DNA from: CAVRQM01 sp963838805
GTDB lineage: Bacteria; Pseudomonadota; Alphaproteobacteria; Acetobacterales; Acetobacteraceae
Direction of reading: 5' to 3'
Length of the DNA stretch: 64,000 nucleotides
Assembly: GCA_963838805.1 (NCBI GenBank)
Contig: CAWISK010000007.1
Location: forward strand, 1-64,000
Shown: in pieces, positions 61,331 through 64,000 of the stretch
Layout of the letters: the number at the start of each line of letters is the position of its first letter
How positions within the stretch are numbered: the first letter of the stretch is position 1
Notes under the pieces: generated by a model
The model's input: the letters and a program-made list of their open reading frames with translations, nothing else
Told to the model about the DNA's origin: nothing
Database searches by the model: none
Made by a program: the position numbers and the translations under genes

Positions 61331-61825
61331 TCATTCCTCCGCCCGCTCGCCGTCCACCCCCAGCGACCATTCCTCGACAATGCGCACCCGCTCCGCACGC
61401 AATCGCCGCTCGCGCGCCGCGGTGCCGAGGTCGATCGCGATCCTTCCCACGACAGGCAAGCCCTCCGCCAGCAGCCAGGCCCCGGCCTGCGCCGCCCAGG
61501 CGGTCGCCAGCGCGCCGATATCGCAGGCCTCTGCCACAGCCATGCCCATTCCTCCGGGACCGCGCCACAATGTCGCGAGCGCCGGCAGCGCGCCGGCCAG
61601 ACCGAACAGGGCCATGCAGCGCGCCACCGGCCGGCCCGGCGCGGGCGCGGCGACCAGAACGAGCAGGGTCGGCAGCAGCAGGGTAGCGCCGAGCAGCGCC
61701 GTGGGCGTGGCCAGGGTTGCCACCGCCCCGCAGGCGAGTCCGCCCAGATAGACCCGCATCCCACGGCCGCCCGACGGCACGGCGGCAGGGATGGACCGCG
61801 CGTGGCGCTCGACGGCATCGCTCAC
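61331..61825 (-). CDS. Small membrane protein coupled to the pseudokinase gene
   Basis: 164 residues from GTG 61825, which overlaps the stop of the kinase-like gene (GTGA). Two or three hydrophobic segments (YLGGLACGAVATLATPTALL, LLPTLLVLVAAP, CMALFGLAGALPALATLWRG) precede a soluble region ending with an arginine-rich helix (GTAARERRLRAERVRIVEEW). No family is recognised. Its strict coupling suggests that it acts in the same membrane complex as the pseudokinase. Confidence 0.7.
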   Translation of the reverse strand: MSDAVERHARSIPAAVPSGGRGMRVYLGGLACGAVATLATPTALLGATLLLPTLLVLVAAPAPGRPVARCMALFGLAGALPALATLWRGPGGMGMAVAEACDIGALATAWAAQAGAWLLAEGLPVVGRIAIDLGTAARERRLRAERVRIVEEWSLGVDGERAEE

Positions 61826-63853
61826 AGCGCCAGCCACATGGCGACGCAGGACAGGGCCATGACCCCGAGTGCGGCCGCCATCTCCTGCGCGACGTGGTGG
61901 GCGCGGCGGGCGCGCCGCTCCCGCATGTCCTGCAAGCCGGCCATGTCGGACGCGATCCGTGCCAGCGCCGCCCGCGCCGCCTCGGCCTCGCGATGGTCCT
62001 GAGCGCGCGCGGTCTCGTCATCGACCAGTTCGAGCAGCGCCGCGAGCTGGCCGCTCGCCGCGCGCCCATCAAGCGCCGCCTCCATCCGTGTGCGCCGCGC
62101 GCGGCTCTGCCAGACGGCGAGGGCCGGCCGCACCTCGCCGGCCAGCCAGCCCGCGAGCTTCGGCAGCGGTCCGGTTTGCAGCCGCGTCTGAAGCCGCGCC
62201 AGCACCCGCACCTGCGCCACCGCTTCCATTCCCGGCACCGAGGCCGCGCGGCGCCGCGGCCCATCGCCGAGTGCTGCGATGTCGCGGTCGGTGCGAAGAT
62301 CCTGCCGGGCGACGATGAACGCCGCCGCGTCGGCATCCAGCGGCAGGGCCGGCCGGCCCTCCGATCGGGCCGCCACCTCTTCCAGCGCCGCCAGCAGATC
62401 GGGCAGGCGTGTGACCATGCGCCCGGCCAGCAGCGCGCTGGCGCAGGGTGCCAACGGGTTGAGCGCATAGCGCAGCAGCAGGGCACCGCCCGCCCAGCCA
62501 CGTCGAATCAGGAGGGCGTGGTGCTGCCGCACATCGAGGCGCAGCGCGGCCGGATCGCACCGATCCGGCCGCGCCGCCGCCCAGGCGGCGATCGCCTCCG
62601 ACGCCACCAGCCGGCACAGGATCTCCGACCGCGCCGGGTCGGCGGCGAGCAGCGCCGCCCCCAGCCCGTCGGGCCAAAGCGCCACGCCCCCGCCGCAGAC
62701 CGGCGCCAGCGGATCAAGGGTCGCCACGGTGCGGACAAGCAGCAGGCCGTCGGCGGCGGCCTCGTCGTCTTGCGAATCGCCGGCACGGGCGCGAACCGCT
62801 TCCTCCACCCGCATGGCCAGCGTCGGATCGGCCAGCTCGCGACGCAGCCAGTGATCGACCGCTCCCTGGCGCAGCAGGCGCACGCCGGCGACCGGGCTGG
62901 CGGCCAGGGCGCCGGCCAGGGCGCGGGCGTTGCCCACCGCGTGACCCTCGATGTCGAGCAGCCGTTGCGCGTGGCGCGGCGGCCGCACAGCCAGCCGCCG
63001 CGAACGCACGGCCCCGGGATCGGCCAGGCGCGCGGGCGTCGGCCGGTGCTCGGGATCCTCGGCCAGCATTCCACGCACCAGCTCGGCGATCGCCTGCGGC
63101 GGGTGCAGATCGCCGACCAGCACGGCGTGGCTGCCGTCCGAAAGTTTGCGGCGGACGATCTCGGCCGGCTCCAGGCCCGCCAGCGGCATCCGGCCAACCG
63201 AAAGCGCCAGCAGCAGCACTCCCAGCGCGTAGACATCGTCGGCCACGCCACCCTCGCCCCGCCCTGCCTCCAGGCAGCAGGCGACATAGGGTGGCTCGAA
63301 CGCCGCAGGCTGGAGGCTGGCGGGCGGCGCCGCCCAGGCCGCTCCCAGCACGACCGGCTGGCCGGGCTCGGACTGGAACACATTGTCGGGGCGGATCGCG
63401 CGGTGGGTGACGCGGCGCGCCTCCAGCTCGGCGAGCACTGCCGCGATGGGCCGCAGCACGCAGGCGATCAGTTCGGCCTCGCTCCAGGGCCGCGCAATCG
63501 TGGCGGACTTGCCCAGCGGCGCCCCGCCGGGGACACGGCAGATGACGAATTGCGCCGCCGATCCGTCGGTGGCCGCGGCCGCGCCGTGCGCGACCGGCAT
63601 GGCCAGTCCGGCGATGCTCGCCGACGATAGGGAGGCAAGCGGGTGCGGGCGCGGCGCGGCCCCGCGCGGCACCTCCAAGGCCATCAGATCATGGCGCGAT
63701 CCGGCACGGTCCCGCACGGCGAACGCAGCCATGCCCCCGCCCAGCAGCGGCAGCTTGCGGGCTCGCGTCAACGGTGAAGACACCGCCGATCAGATCCTGT
63801 TTCGGCGCCGGCTTGAATCCGCCGTCGGCTTGCCGATCCTGCTCCGCGCTCAC
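61822..63853 (-). CDS. Membrane-anchored protein-kinase-fold protein, catalytically dead (one +1 shift)
   Basis: About 676 residues from GTG 63853, with one extra base near 63768 (gagcccgcaag on the coding strand). Residues about 25-300 follow the Ser/Thr kinase pattern. The HRDxKPxN loop reads THRAIRPDN, DFG is replaced by GAAWA, and the ATP-binding lysine of VAIK is absent (LMALEV). Structural landmarks survive: ADDVYALGVLLLALSVGRMP (subdomain IX) and MLAEDPEHRPTP (XI). The rest is a helical region of about 370 residues ending in a single C-terminal membrane helix (ALGVMALSCVAMWLAL). This suggests a tail-anchored pseudokinase scaffold facing the cytoplasm. Confidence 0.78.
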
Positions 63854-63918
63854 GATCCCCAGACCCTTGACGCGCGCAGTCTCGCGCGCAGGGGTGAAGC
63901 GGCGGCTAACCGCCTGGC

Positions 63919-64000
63919 TCAGCCGGCGGGTGCGTGGATCGCCGCCAAGGCGGCGCCAAGCGTGGGGAAACGGCCGATCGTCTGCCCGCTATTGGGCGAC
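63919..64000 (-). CDS. C-terminal end of an unidentified protein upstream of the pseudokinase
   Basis: A minus-strand frame entering from the window edge reads SPNSGQTIGRFPTLGAALAA and ends IHAPAG at TGA 63921-63919. It lies 65 bases upstream of the pseudokinase start, so the two may be cotranscribed. The visible part is too short to assign a family. Confidence 0.5.
   Translation of the reverse strand, partial: SPNSGQTIGRFPTLGAALAAIHAPAG

Overview
The window looks like chromosome from a GC-rich alphaproteobacterium, most likely Rhodospirillales and probably family Acetobacteraceae. This is inferred from the high GC content, the gene order rpsB-tsf-pyrH-frr-uppS-cdsA-dxr-rseP-bamA-ompH-lpxD-fabZ-lpxA-lpxI, the tolQ-tolR-tolA-tolB-pal-cpoB order, and the Hint_2-type secreted protein. 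The species cannot be named from sequence alone. No tRNA, rRNA or CRISPR array was found.

Layout. 1-2000: a decayed IS3-family element, then a broken Imm11-like (DUF1629) immunity gene. 2110-7459: lolC-lolD and dnaE, followed by two tiny overlapping ORFs. 7732-14955: an accessory island of lower and uneven GC. It holds a secreted clan GH-A glycoside hydrolase, a Hint-domain secreted protein, and a TPR/GT61 glycosyltransferase gene split by an IS66-family element that has a perfect 8-bp target duplication. 14955-29501: the translation / isoprenoid / outer-membrane-assembly / lipid A supercluster. 29532-33398: gloA, ycjX-ycjF (bracketed by two copies of an 80-bp nested palindrome) and ruvB. 33395-39257: the Tol-Pal operon from ybgC to cpoB, with an intrinsic terminator after pal. 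39250-46899: tilS, ftsH, folP (carrying a third palindrome copy inside its reading frame), glmM, thiD and a YncE-like propeller. 46981-50522: a ribose-type sugar ABC transporter. 50544-53072: small genes, an aldose epimerase and a secreted protein. 53120-55959: serC-serA behind a serC-type RNA leader. 56082-61233: pcm, an MFS exporter, mlaE-mlaF, a short HTH regulator and an EamA exporter. 61331-64000: a membrane protein translationally coupled to a protein-kinase-fold protein that lacks the catalytic residues.

A striking technical feature is that about seventeen genes, including essential ones (dnaE twice, bamA, lpxA, ruvB, folP), are broken by what looks like a single extra base. Spans from start to stop are almost always 3n+1 (3n+2 for dnaE with two sites). 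This points to a systematic insertion error in the assembly rather than gene decay, so these genes are annotated as CDS with the shift noted. The IS3 orfB and the Imm11-like gene carry other lesions (stops, shifts in the -1 direction) and are called true pseudogenes.

Functionally the window centres on building the cell envelope: lipoprotein release (Lol), outer membrane protein assembly (BamA, OmpH, RseP), lipid A (LpxD/A/I), phospholipid and undecaprenyl synthesis (CdsA, UppS, Dxr), envelope bridging (Tol-Pal) and lipid trafficking (MlaEF). The accessory island probably adds or remodels surface polysaccharide. The most unusual locus is the pseudokinase / membrane-protein pair at the right end.
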